Positions 28,376 through 36,342 of a DNA stretch of 64,000 nt are shown here, one piece after another; positions within the stretch are counted from its first letter, which is position 1; the number at the start of each line of letters is the position of its first letter. The translations under genes and the position numbers were made by a program. The notes beneath the pieces are model-generated. The model saw only the letters and a program-made list of their open reading frames with translations. It did no database searches and was not told where the DNA came from. Source of the DNA: Sphingomonas sp. CL5.1 (GTDB lineage: Bacteria; Pseudomonadota; Alphaproteobacteria; Sphingomonadales; Sphingomonadaceae); the NCBI RefSeq assembly GCF_013344685.1, contig NZ_CP050137.1, positions 2,112,001-2,176,000 of the forward strand, read 5' to 3'.

Positions 28376-31300
28376 ATGAATCGAACTCCGAACGAATGGA
28401 AAGGGTTGCGCGTAGCGGTGGAGGAGGAAGGTGAAACGCCGCGTCCTCGCCGCCGGGGGAGGCGCATCGGGGTCGCGCTCGGCGCGACCGCCGTCGCGGC
28501 GCTCGGCGCCCTGTGGCTGGAGCGGGTGCCGATCGCGACCGGCTTCATCGATCGCGAGCTGGGCCGCAGCGGGGTCGCCGCGCGCTATCGGATCGCCGAT
28601 CTCGGGCTGGGGCGGCAGCGGCTGACGAATGTGGTGATCGGCGACCCGGCCGATCCCGATCTCGTCGCCGACTGGGTGGAGACGCGGATCGATCTCGGCG
28701 TGACCGGCCCCTATCTCGCCGCCGTACGCGCCGGCCATGTCCGCGCGCGGGCGCGGTTGGTGAACGGCAGGCTCTCGCTCGGCGCGATCGACCGGCTGCT
28801 GCCGAGCAGCGGGCCAAAGACCGCGACGTTCACGCTGCCGGCGCTCGATCTGGCGCTGGAGGACGGGCGGGTGCGGCTGGAGACGCCTTACGGCATCGTG
28901 GCCGCGAAGATCACCGGAGAGGGCTTTCTCGACAGAGGGTTCAGCGGAACGATTGCCGCGCTGAGCGAGAAGATGACGGTGGCGGGCTGCACGCTTGGCC
29001 GCCCCACGGCCTTCCTCAAGATCACGATCGGGCGCGCCGGGCCGCAACTCACCGGGCCGGTGCGCGTGGCGGAGGCGCGCTGCGGCGATGCCGTGGCGAG
29101 AGACGCGCGCGTCAACCTCGACATGCTGCTCGGGCCTTCGCTCGATCACTGGTCGGGGCGTGCCGCGCTTGCCGCCGGCGCGGTCGGCGGCGGCGGCGCG
29201 CGGGCGGCCGACGTGGGTGGGACGATCGACTTCGCCGGTGATGAGCGCCGGACCGAGGGACAGGCGGATATCGCCGGCGGCGTGTTCGCGCTGCCGGGCG
29301 CGGCGGGTGAGCGGATCGGCTTTCGCGGCAGATGGCGGCTGATCGAGGGCAGGCCGATCGTCGCCGGAACGATGCGCGCGGGGGGCGTGACGCTCGACCA
29401 GCGACTGCGTGAGCGCGTCGCCGGCGGCGCGGCGGCGGCGGCAGGCACGCCGCTCGGCCCGATCGCGCGCGGGCTGGCGGCGGCGGCGGATCGCGCCGCA
29501 CGCCGCTTCGACGTGACGGCGCAGGCGGGCGTCACGAATGGCGGTCTCCTCGCCCTCTCCAGCCTGACCGCCGACGCGGCGAGCGGCGCGCGCCTGAAGC
29601 TCGGCGAGGGGAGCGGCATCTCGCTCGGCGATCCCGCCGGTCCGCGTATCGACGGCACCGCGTCCCTCTCCGGCGGTGGTTTCCCCGCGACGCGGATCAC
29701 GGTGCGGCAGCGTGCCGCCGGTGCCCCGATCGTCGGCACGGCCGCGATCGCCCCCTATGAAGCCGGCGGCGCGCGGCTGGCGCTGTCGCCGGTGACGTTC
29801 GCGCGGACCGCGCGTGGGGCGATCACGCTCCGCACGACGGCGGCATTGTCCGGCCCGCTCGGCGACGGGCGGGTGGAGAATCTGCGCGTGCCGCTGGTCG
29901 CGACGATCGGCGCGGAAGGCGTGACGCTGAATCCTGGCTGCACGCCGCTGGCCTTCGATCGGCTCGCGGCCGGCGGCCTTGCGCTGCATCCGGCGCGGCT
30001 GACCTTGTGCCCGACCGGCGCGGCGCTGTTCCGTGCGACCGGCAAGGAGATCGATTATGGTGCGCGAATCGCCACCCCGCGCCTTGAAGGGGCGATCGGC
30101 GCCAGCCCCCTGACGCTCGCCGCCGATACGCTGATCGCGCGACGCGAAGGCTTTATCGCGACCGGCATGAAGGCCCGGATCGGGCAGGTCGGGCAGCAGA
30201 CGCGCCTCGATTTCGCGACGCTCGACGGTGGCTTCCGCGCTGGCGGCCTCTCCGGCGCCTTCTCCGGCGGCGCGGGGCGGATCGGCGCGGTCCCGCTACT
30301 GCTCGGCGAGGCGGCCGGCCGCTGGCGGTTCGCCGGCACGGCGCTCGACGTCAACGGTGGACTGACGGTGAGCGACGCAGCGCCCGCTCCGCGCTTCCGC
30401 CCGCTCGTCGGGAGCGATGTGACGTTGCGGCTCGCCGCCGGGGTCATCACCGCCGGCGGCGTGCTGCGCGAGCCGAAGAAGGGGGTGAAGGTCGCGGATG
30501 TCACGATCCGCCACGCGCTTGGCAGCGGCGCGGGCGAGGCGCGACTCGCCGTGCCGGGCATTACCTTCGGCAAGGAGTTCCAGCCGGACGAGCTGACCCC
30601 GCTCACCTTCGGCGTGATCGCCGACGTGAATGGCACGGTGAGCGGCGAGGGCGATATCCGCTGGGGCGCGGCGGGCGTCACTTCCACCGGCACCTTCCGC
30701 ACCGCCGGGACGAACCTCGCCGCCGCCTTCGGCCCCGTCACCGGGCTGAAGGGCGAGATCCGCTTCACCGACCTGCTCGCGCTGGAAAGCGCGCCGGGGC
30801 AGGTGGCGACGGTCGCCTCGATCAACCCCGGCGTGCCGGTGAATGAAGGGCGCATCGCCTATCAGACGCTCGCCGGCACCCGTATCCGCATCGAGGGCGC
30901 GCGCTGGCCGTTCGCCGGCGGGGAACTGACGCTCGATCCCTCGCTGCTCGATTTCTCGGTGCCCGAGGCCCACCGGCTCACCTTCCGCGTGAAGGGAGCG
31001 GAGGCGGCGCAGTTCCTCCAGCAATTCGATTTCAAGAACCTCGACGCGACCGGCACGTTCGATGGCGTGCTGCCGATCGCCTTCGACCAGTCCGGCGGGC
31101 GGATCGAAGGGGGGCATCTGGTGGTGCGCGAGGGCGGCGGAAGCATCGCCTATGTCGGGGAACTGACCGAGAAGGACCTCGGCACCTGGGGCAATATCGC
31201 GTTCCAGGCGCTGAAATCCTTGCGCTACAGGAGCCTCGACATCGTGATGAACGGCCCGCTGGCCGGGGAGATGGTGACGGAGGTGCGCTTCGCCGGCGTG

Positions 31301-31534
31301 TCGCAGGGTGCGGGCGCGAAATCGAACTTCCTCGTGCGCCGGCTCCAGAAGCTGCCGTTCGTGTTCAACGTCCGCATCAAGGCGCCCTTCCGCGGGCTGC
31401 TCGATTCGGTCGCTTCCTTCTACGATCCCAGCCGGCTGATCGAACGCAACCTGCCGACCCTGCTGGAGGAGCAGCAGAAGCGCGGCAAGCCGCCCGCGCC
31501 CGTTCAGCCCACCGTAAGCGAGAAGATGCCATGA
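28376..31534 (+). CDS. ydbH: YdbH-family AsmA-like intermembrane bridge protein
   Basis: A protein of about 1,050 residues with an N-terminal membrane anchor (RIGVALGATAVAALGALWLERVPIATGF) and a very long repetitive beta-rich body of Gly/Ala-rich strands, ending in a YdbH C-terminal domain (LLDFSVPEAHRLTFRVKGAEAAQFLQQF... GEMVTEVRFAGVSQGAGAKSNFLVRRLQKLPFVFNVRIKAPFRGLLDSV). The E. coli homologue belongs with TamB and YhdP, which move phospholipids between membranes. The neighbours ynbE and ydbL, in the E. coli order, support this strongly. Starts 28364 and 28376 are both possible. It diverges from radC. Confidence 0.9.
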   Translation: MNRTPNEWKGLRVAVEEEGETPRPRRRGRRIGVALGATAVAALGALWLERVPIATGFIDRELGRSGVAARYRIADLGLGRQRLTNVVIGDPADPDLVADWVETRIDLGVTGPYLAAVRAGHVRARARLVNGRLSLGAIDRLLPSSGPKTATFTLPALDLALEDGRVRLETPYGIVAAKITGEGFLDRGFSGTIAALSEKMTVAGCTLGRPTAFLKITIGRAGPQLTGPVRVAEARCGDAVARDARVNLDMLLGPSLDHWSGRAALAAGAVGGGGARAADVGGTIDFAGDERRTEGQADIAGGVFALPGAAGERIGFRGRWRLIEGRPIVAGTMRAGGVTLDQRLRERVAGGAAAAAGTPLGPIARGLAAAADRAARRFDVTAQAGVTNGGLLALSSLTADAASGARLKLGEGSGISLGDPAGPRIDGTASLSGGGFPATRITVRQRAAGAPIVGTAAIAPYEAGGARLALSPVTFARTARGAITLRTTAALSGPLGDGRVENLRVPLVATIGAEGVTLNPGCTPLAFDRLAAGGLALHPARLTLCPTGAALFRATGKEIDYGARIATPRLEGAIGASPLTLAADTLIARREGFIATGMKARIGQVGQQTRLDFATLDGGFRAGGLSGAFSGGAGRIGAVPLLLGEAAGRWRFAGTALDVNGGLTVSDAAPAPRFRPLVGSDVTLRLAAGVITAGGVLREPKKGVKVADVTIRHALGSGAGEARLAVPGITFGKEFQPDELTPLTFGVIADVNGTVSGEGDIRWGAAGVTSTGTFRTAGTNLAAAFGPVTGLKGEIRFTDLLALESAPGQVATVASINPGVPVNEGRIAYQTLAGTRIRIEGARWPFAGGELTLDPSLLDFSVPEAHRLTFRVKGAEAAQFLQQFDFKNLDATGTFDGVLPIAFDQSGGRIEGGHLVVREGGGSIAYVGELTEKDLGTWGNIAFQALKSLRYRSLDIVMNGPLAGEMVTEVRFAGVSQGAGAKSNFLVRRLQKLPFVFNVRIKAPFRGLLDSVASFYDPSRLIERNLPTLLEEQQKRGKPPAPVQPTVSEKMP

Positions 31535-31755
31535 GGACGATGGAATTGACGAAGTACGAAAGGCGCGCGACCCTAGGCACGATGCGACGAGCGATGATGA
31601 TCCTGCTTGCGGGCGGCACGGCGGCGTGCGTCAACGTCACCGCGCCCGACAAGCCGATCGTCATCAATCTCAACATCAACGTGACGCAGGAAGTGGTATA
31701 TCGCCTCGACAGCGACGCGAAATCGCTGATCAAGCAGAATCCGGGGATTTTCTGA
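31531..31755 (+). CDS. ynbE: YnbE-family lipoprotein
   Basis: A 74-residue protein. A short signal (MRRAMMILLAGGTAAC) precedes a mature part VNVTAPDKPIVINLNINVTQEVVYRLDSDAKSLIKQNPGIF, which matches YnbE, the small outer-membrane lipoprotein partner of YdbH. The lipobox TAAC is slightly atypical. The ORF begins with ATG overlapping the ydbH stop (ATGA), but the signal-peptide methionines lie near residue 18, so an internal start is possible. Confidence 0.88.
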   Translation: MRTMELTKYERRATLGTMRRAMMILLAGGTAACVNVTAPDKPIVINLNINVTQEVVYRLDSDAKSLIKQNPGIF

Positions 31756-31757
31756 CC

Positions 31758-32138
31758 ATGACGAACAGGGCTTTGCTGATGGTTGCCGGCGCGGTGGCTC
31801 TCGCCGGCCTTTCCGCCACCGCCTTCGCGCAGCGCGATCCGGCCTATGCCGCCGCGCGCGCCGAGGGGAAGGTGGGCGAGCAGCCGGATGGCTATCTCGG
31901 CATCGTCGGCGCCGCGACGCCGGAGCTCCGCGCTTTGGTCAACTCGATCAACATCCAGCGCAAGGCGGCCTATACGCAGAAGGCGCAGGCGGCCGGCGCG
32001 ACGGTGGAGCAGATGGCCTTCACCTCCGGCTGCAACCTGATCCTCCAATTGTCGCCGGGCGAGAAATACAAGACGCCAGGCGGCATGTGGGAGACGCGCG
32101 GGGCCGGCGCGCCGCAACGCGATTCGCGCTGCATCTGA
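31758..32138 (+). CDS. ydbL: YdbL-family (DUF1318) periplasmic protein
   Basis: A 126-residue secreted protein with a cleavable signal (MTNRALLMVAGAVALAGLSATAFAQ) followed by AYAAARAEGKVGEQPDGYLGIV, LRALVNSINIQRKAAYTQKAQAAGATVEQM; this is the DUF1318/YdbL pattern. In E. coli the gene follows ynbE and modulates the YdbH-YnbE bridge. Here it starts 2 bp after the ynbE stop. The C-terminal ~25 residues are an extra Gly-rich tail. Confidence 0.9.
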   Translation: MTNRALLMVAGAVALAGLSATAFAQRDPAYAAARAEGKVGEQPDGYLGIVGAATPELRALVNSINIQRKAAYTQKAQAAGATVEQMAFTSGCNLILQLSPGEKYKTPGGMWETRGAGAPQRDSRCI

Positions 32139-32243
32139 TTCGAGGCGGCGCTCGTTTTCCCGCGTCGTCATTCCGCCGCGCGAGCGGGTGACGGTCGCAG
32201 GCGCCTTCCCCTGCTTCGACCATTACGGAAGGGTGACCAAGTG

Positions 32244-32272
32244 TTGACACCCCCGGACCCCCCGGCTAACCG
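32244..32272 (+). promoter_or_regulatory. Candidate promoter of the F0 ATP synthase operon
   Basis: A consensus TTGACA at 32244-32249 is followed at 17 bp by TAACCG (32267-32272). The -10 element is weak. The surrounding 200-bp gap (32139-32337) holds no gene and this is its only clear signal. Confidence 0.45.
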
Positions 32273-32337
32273 GTCCCGGCCTTGGCGGGCTCGCCTTTCG
32301 GCCTGACAGCGCCTGTCCGTCGCACGGGAGAGCGCGA

Positions 32338-32652
32338 ATGGCCGAAAACGAGTCCGGACCGGAAACCCTCGGCGAAGATGCGCGCCTCAAGTCGCTCGAT
32401 GAGCGGCTGCGGGCGGCGCGGAACGACGAAGCGCTTCGGGCAGGCGCGGGCAAGGCGGCGGACGATGCGGGGTATCGCCTCGGCAATCGCGTGCTCGCGG
32501 AGCTTGTGGGGGGAATGGCGGGCGGCGCCCTGATCGGTTGGGTGATCGATCGGTTCGCCGGCACTTCTCCCTGGGCACTGTTGGTGATGCTCGCCCTCGG
32601 GACGATCGTCGCCTTCAGGAACATCATTCGGATTTCACAGCGCCCGAAGTGA
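32338..32652 (+). CDS. atpI: AtpZ/AtpI-family F0 assembly protein
   Basis: A 104-residue protein with a charged N-terminal half and two C-terminal helices (LVGGMAGGALIGWVIDRFAGTSPWALLVMLALGTIVAFRNI). The AtpZ/AtpI pattern GxxxGxxIGWxxDR is visible. The protein helps assemble the F0 c-ring and may transport Mg2+. It is the first gene of the F0 operon, as usual in Alphaproteobacteria. Its stop codon lies within a hairpin loop. Confidence 0.9.
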   Translation: MAENESGPETLGEDARLKSLDERLRAARNDEALRAGAGKAADDAGYRLGNRVLAELVGGMAGGALIGWVIDRFAGTSPWALLVMLALGTIVAFRNIIRISQRPK

Positions 32653-32669
32653 CTTCGGGCGCTTTGTTC
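32639..32669 (+). terminator. Hairpin spanning the atpI stop codon
   Basis: AGCGCCCGAA (32639-32648) and TTCGGGCGCT (32654-32663) form a perfect 10-bp stem with loop GTGAC, followed by TTGTTC. The atpI TGA sits in the loop. Because atpB, atpE and the b subunits must be transcribed past it, it is probably a partial terminator or an mRNA-processing/stabilising element that sets expression of atpI relative to atpBEF'F. Confidence 0.6.
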
Positions 32670-32683
32670 AAGGATTGAGCGAA

Positions 32684-33469
32684 GTGGCAGCCGGCGGCAA
32701 GATCGATCCGATGCACCAGTTCCTGGTGGAACCGCTGTTCGGAACCCAGAACTGGTCGATCGCGGGCTACAACGTGGCCTTCACCAACTCGGCCGCGTGG
32801 ATGTGCGTGGCGACGATCGCGCTGATCGCCTTCATGACGATGGGCACGCGCGGCGCGCTGATCCCCGGTCGCGGGCAGGTGATGGTGGAAGGCTTCGTCC
32901 GCTTCGTCGACAACATGCTGTCGGCAAACGTCGGGCCGGAGGGGAAGCGCTACGTCCCCTATATCTTCTCGCTGTTCATGTTCATCCTGTTCGCCAACGT
33001 CCTCGGCCTGTTGCCGCTCGGGCTGTTCGGCATCCATCCGTTCACCTTCACCAGCCATTTCACGATCACCGGCGTGCTGGCGATCATGAGCTTTTCGATC
33101 GTGCTGATCGTCGGCTTCTGGCGGCACGGTTTTCACTTCTTCAGCCTGTTCGTGCCGCACGGCACGCCGGTGTGGCTGCTGCCGCTGATCCCGCTGATCG
33201 AGTTCGTCTCGTTCATGGTGCGCCCGTTTAGCCTCGGCCTGCGACTGTTCGTCGCGATGACGGCGGGGCACGTGCTGCTCAAGGTGCTGGCGGGTTTCAT
33301 CATCAATTCCGGCACCGCCGGGATCGCGCCGGGCCTGTTCGTCGGCGTCCCCTCGTTCATCCTGATGGTCGGCATCTCCGCGCTCGAGCTGCTGGTGGCC
33401 GGTATCCAGGCCTATGTCTTTGCGCTGCTGACCTCGCTGTATCTCAACGACGCGGTCAACCTGCACTGA
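32684..33469 (+). CDS. atpB: ATP synthase F0 subunit a
   Basis: A protein of about 261 residues, membrane-embedded stator subunit carrying the proton half-channels. The essential Arg is in [20 protein letters not shown]; six hydrophobic helices are visible; the C-terminus [14 protein letters not shown] is typical. GTG 32684 ([13 protein letters not shown]) is chosen because AAGGA lies 9 nt upstream; TTG 32675 is an alternative. Subunit c follows after about 44 bp. Confidence 0.95.
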   Translation: MAAGGKIDPMHQFLVEPLFGTQNWSIAGYNVAFTNSAAWMCVATIALIAFMTMGTRGALIPGRGQVMVEGFVRFVDNMLSANVGPEGKRYVPYIFSLFMFILFANVLGLLPLGLFGIHPFTFTSHFTITGVLAIMSFSIVLIVGFWRHGFHFFSLFVPHGTPVWLLPLIPLIEFVSFMVRPFSLGLRLFVAMTAGHVLLKVLAGFIINSGTAGIAPGLFVGVPSFILMVGISALELLVAGIQAYVFALLTSLYLNDAVNLH

Positions 33470-33513
33470 GTTTTTCCAAGCGTTCCAACCCTTTCAACAC
33501 TGGAGTTAAAATT

Positions 33514-33741
33514 ATGGATCCCGCAGCCGCCAAGCTCATCGGTGCCGGTCTCGCCGCGATCGGCGCCGGCATGGCCGCCATCGGCGTCGGCAATGTGTTC
33601 GGCTCGTTCCTCGAGGGCGCGCTGCGCAATCCGGGCGCGGCCGACGGCCAGCAGGGCCGCCTGTTCATCGGCTTCGCCGCCGCCGAGCTTCTCGGCCTGC
33701 TGTCGTTCGTCGTCGCGATGATCCTGATCTTCGTCGCGTAA
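33514..33741 (+). CDS. atpE: ATP synthase F0 subunit c
   Basis: A 75-residue hairpin of two membrane helices. The polar loop is [14 protein letters not shown]; the proton-carrying carboxylate is the Glu in [16 protein letters not shown]; the first helix has GxGxGxG-type spacing ([23 protein letters not shown]). It forms the rotating c-ring. It is the third gene of the operon. Confidence 0.97.
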   Translation: MDPAAAKLIGAGLAAIGAGMAAIGVGNVFGSFLEGALRNPGAADGQQGRLFIGFAAAELLGLLSFVVAMILIFVA

Positions 33742-33813
33742 CGAACCTCGCAGCTTTTCCTTGGGCGGCCCGGTGCGCGCGTAGGCGCGCCGGTCCGCCG
33801 AGGCAGGACGAAC

Positions 33814-34308
33814 ATGCCACAGATATCCCAGCTCGCCGCCACTTATGCGTCGCAGATCTTCTGGCTGCTGCTGACGTTCGGCATCGTCTTCTTCATCGTG
33901 GGTCGCGGGATGCTGCCCAGGGTGCAGAAGACGATCGATTCGCGCGACAGGTCGATCGCCGACGATCTCGCCGCCGCCAGCCGTGCGCGCGACGAAGCCG
34001 ACAAGGCGGAGGAAGCGTGGCGCCAACGCGACCATGCCAATCGCGAGAAGGCGCAGGCGCTTGTCGCCGAGGCGCGCGCCCGCGCCGCCAAGGCGACCGA
34101 GGCGACGCTCCACGCCGCCAACGAGGAGCAGGTCGCGAAGATCGCCGCCGGCGAGGCGGAGGTCCGCGCGGCCACCACCCGTGCGCTAGACGAGATCGAG
34201 GCGGTGGCCGCCGAGGCCGCGCAGGATATCGTCGCCCGCGTCTCCGGTGCTAGCGTGACGGTGGACGAGGCGAGGGGGGCCGTGAAGGCGGCGATGGCGA
34301 ATGGCTGA
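33814..34308 (+). CDS. ATP synthase F0 subunit b'
   Basis: A 164-residue peripheral-stalk protein. One N-terminal membrane helix (FWLLLTFGIVFFIVGRGMLP) is followed by a long Ala/Glu/Arg-rich coiled coil. MPQISQLAATYASQIFWLLLTF is typical of the b' form found in Alphaproteobacteria and photosynthetic bacteria. It overlaps the next b gene by 8 bp. Confidence 0.93.
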   Translation: MPQISQLAATYASQIFWLLLTFGIVFFIVGRGMLPRVQKTIDSRDRSIADDLAAASRARDEADKAEEAWRQRDHANREKAQALVAEARARAAKATEATLHAANEEQVAKIAAGEAEVRAATTRALDEIEAVAAEAAQDIVARVSGASVTVDEARGAVKAAMANG

Positions 34309-34852
34309 TCTGGTTCTTCTCTCCGCTGCCGCCGAGGGCGCGGAGCATGCCGCCGATCCGGCGCTGTTCGGTGTGCTGAACGGCACCGTCTGGGTCTCGA
34401 TCGCGATGGCCGCGTTCCTCGCGATCGTGATCTGGAAGGGCGGCATCCGCGCCGTCACCGGGATGCTCGATCGCCAGATCGCCGACATCCGCAAGCAGCT
34501 CGACGATGCGAAGCAACTTCGCGCCGAGGCGGAGGCGCTGCGCGACGAATATACGCGCAAGATCGCCGACGCCGAAAAGAACGCCGCCGAAATGGCGACG
34601 CAGGCGGAGCATGAGGCCGAGGCGGTCGTCGCGCAGGCCAGGCTCGACGCCGCCGAACTGGTGCAGCGCCGCGCCCGGATGGCGCAGGACAAGATCGCCG
34701 CTGCCGAGCGCGCCGCGATTGCCGAGGTTCGCGCCAGGACCGCTGACGCTGCGGCGAAAGCGGCGGCTGCACTGATCGCCGAGCGCCACGGCAAGGACGC
34801 GGACAAGGCGCTGATCGACCGCACCATCGCCGGGCTGAGCCGTCCGCACTGA
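34301..34852 (+). CDS. atpF: ATP synthase F0 subunit b
   Basis: A 183-residue stator subunit with one N-terminal helix (VWVSIAMAAFLAIVIW) and a coiled-coil body (QIADIRKQLDDAKQLRAEAEALRDEYTRKIADAEKNAAEMA). It ties F1 to F0 with b'. It is the last gene of the operon; the F1 genes (delta, alpha, gamma, beta, epsilon) are not present, in line with the usual split of F0 and F1 operons in this class. Confidence 0.94.
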   Translation: MADLVLLSAAAEGAEHAADPALFGVLNGTVWVSIAMAAFLAIVIWKGGIRAVTGMLDRQIADIRKQLDDAKQLRAEAEALRDEYTRKIADAEKNAAEMATQAEHEAEAVVAQARLDAAELVQRRARMAQDKIAAAERAAIAEVRARTADAAAKAAAALIAERHGKDADKALIDRTIAGLSRPH

Positions 34853-34876
34853 GCGTTCTCCCGAACGACTGACTCG

Positions 34877-34910
34877 AACGGGGCGGCCTGCGGGTCGCCC
34901 CGTTTCGTTT
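34877..34910 (+). terminator. Rho-independent terminator of the F0 operon
   Basis: AACGGGGCG (34877-34885) pairs with CGCCCCGTT (34896-34904), followed by TTTCGTTT. It lies 24 bp after the atpF stop. Confidence 0.85.
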
Positions 34911-35014
34911 GGGGCCGGGAGGTGGCCGGGGTGCCGAGGCCCGGTGACGGACGAAGGTGTCCGCTATCACCGACCAGTTGTCGCGATCGCGATTGCCCCG
35001 CTAGACCGGCGCAT

Positions 35015-35377
35015 ATGAGCGACCCACGCGAATCGGGCCTTGCCCTCGATCCGAAATATGATGCCAACGGACTCGTCACGGCGGTCGTCACCGATCGCGT
35101 CGGTGGCGGGGTGCTGATGGTCGCGCATATGAACGCCGAGGCGCTGGCGGCGACGCTCGCCAGCGGCGAGGCGACCTTCTGGTCGCGCAGCCGAGGACGG
35201 CTGTGGAAGAAGGGCGAGACCTCCGGCAACGTGTTGCGCGTCGCGGAAATCCGGATCGATTGCGATCAGGACGCTTTGTGGCTGATCGCCGATCCCGCCG
35301 GCCCGGCCTGCCACACCGGCGCGCCGAGTTGCTTCTATCGCCGCATCGCCGATGGCGCGTTGGAGCGCGTCGATTGA
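35015..35377 (+). CDS. hisI: Phosphoribosyl-AMP cyclohydrolase
   Basis: A 120-residue enzyme for the third step of histidine synthesis. The family pattern is clear: [44 protein letters not shown], then the metal-binding [31 protein letters not shown] with the conserved Cys residues. It is HisI only (no HisE domain). No other his genes are in the window. It is followed by a lipoprotein gene in a TTGA overlap. Confidence 0.96.
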   Translation: MSDPRESGLALDPKYDANGLVTAVVTDRVGGGVLMVAHMNAEALAATLASGEATFWSRSRGRLWKKGETSGNVLRVAEIRIDCDQDALWLIADPAGPACHTGAPSCFYRRIADGALERVD

Positions 35378-35877
35378 GGCGAGCCGTGCTCGTCGCGTCG
35401 CTGGGCGTGCTGCTGGCGGGATGCGGACGGGCAGCGCATGAGCCGGAGATCGATCGCAACGGCGCCGGCGCGCGGCTCGAACGTGCGGCGATTTCAGCGG
35501 GTGTGGTGGCCGATCCCGCGCTGCTCGATCCGATTGGCGCTTACGGCAAGGAAAACGACCGCGCCTGCATCGTCCGTGCCGGCAAGGATTATCGCATCGG
35601 CGCGAGCGTGGATTATGGCGACGGGCACGGCTGCCTTGCGCGCGGTTCCGCGAAGGGGGCGGGCAAGCTCGCCGTCACGCTGGGCGAGGGATGCCGCTTC
35701 GACGCGCGGTTCGACGGGCGCCGGCTAACCTTCCCGCCGGTGCTGCCCGCTGGATGCGATGGTTTCTGCACCGGCCGGGCCTCACTCACCGCCCTGTCGG
35801 TCGAATGGCTGAGCGGCGCGGAATCCGAGGCGGCGGCGCTGCGCGGGACCGATGGGAAGCCGCTGTGCGGCGAATGA
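35374..35877 (+). CDS. Hypothetical lipoprotein, TTG start
   Basis: A 167-residue protein with signal peptide [16 protein letters not shown] (lipobox LAGC, Cys about 17) and a Gly/Cys-containing mature domain ([58 protein letters not shown]). No family is recognised. Four to five cysteines suggest disulphides in the periplasm. The TTG start overlaps the hisI stop; GTG 35386 is an alternative. Confidence 0.75.
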   Translation: MRRAVLVASLGVLLAGCGRAAHEPEIDRNGAGARLERAAISAGVVADPALLDPIGAYGKENDRACIVRAGKDYRIGASVDYGDGHGCLARGSAKGAGKLAVTLGEGCRFDARFDGRRLTFPPVLPAGCDGFCTGRASLTALSVEWLSGAESEAAALRGTDGKPLCGE

Positions 35878-35884
35878 TCGCAAG

Positions 35885-35899
35885 TTGACGTTCACGTAA
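35885..35899 (+). promoter_or_regulatory. Candidate operator upstream of the MerR gene
   Basis: TTGACGTTCACGTAA is an imperfect palindrome of ACGT half-sites 21 bp upstream of the MerR-family ATG. It resembles sites described for the MerR-type LiuR regulators of acyl-CoA and branched-chain amino-acid catabolism. Autoregulation is inferred from position only. Confidence 0.5.
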
Positions 35900-35919
35900 G
35901 GGTGAGCTAACTTCCCGGC

Positions 35920-36339
35920 ATGTCGAGCGTCTCCGCCTACGCCCCGATACCGTCGCTGCCCGATCGCACCAGCTTCACGATCACCGATCTCGCCGCCGAG
36001 TTCGACGTCACGCCGCGCGCGCTGCGTTTTTACGAGGACGAGGGGTTGATCGCGCCGGAGCGGCGCGGCACCGCGCGCATCTATTCGCATCGCGATCGCG
36101 CGCGGCTGGCGTGGATATTGCGCGGCAAGCGCGTCGGCTTCAGCCTCGCGGAGATCCGCGAGATGATCGACCTCTACGACATCGACGACGGCCGCCACAC
36201 CCAGCGCGCCGTCACCATCGAGCGTTGCCGCGCGCGCATCGCCACGCTGGAAGCGCAGAAGAAGGACATCGACGCCGCGATCGACGAACTGGGCGAATTC
36301 GTCGCCTTGCTCGAAACCGGCGCAACCAGGGAAGCCTGA
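35920..36339 (+). CDS. MerR-family transcriptional regulator (LiuR-like)
   Basis: A 139-residue regulator. The N-terminal winged helix FTITDLAAEFDVTPRALRFYEDEGLIAPERRGTARIYSHRDRARL is a clear MerR signature; a dimerisation coiled coil follows (RCRARIATLEAQKKDIDAAIDELGEF). There are no metal-binding cysteines. It lies 3 bp upstream of an acyl-CoA dehydrogenase gene, which fits control of fatty or branched-chain acyl-CoA breakdown, as for LiuR. The inducer is unknown. Confidence 0.9.
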   Translation: MSSVSAYAPIPSLPDRTSFTITDLAAEFDVTPRALRFYEDEGLIAPERRGTARIYSHRDRARLAWILRGKRVGFSLAEIREMIDLYDIDDGRHTQRAVTIERCRARIATLEAQKKDIDAAIDELGEFVALLETGATREA

Positions 36340-36342
36340 ACA

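Noticed and set aside
32139..32337. A gene in the gap before atpI
   Set aside because: Open frames there are short, Arg/Ser-rich and antisense-like; only a promoter candidate is seen.
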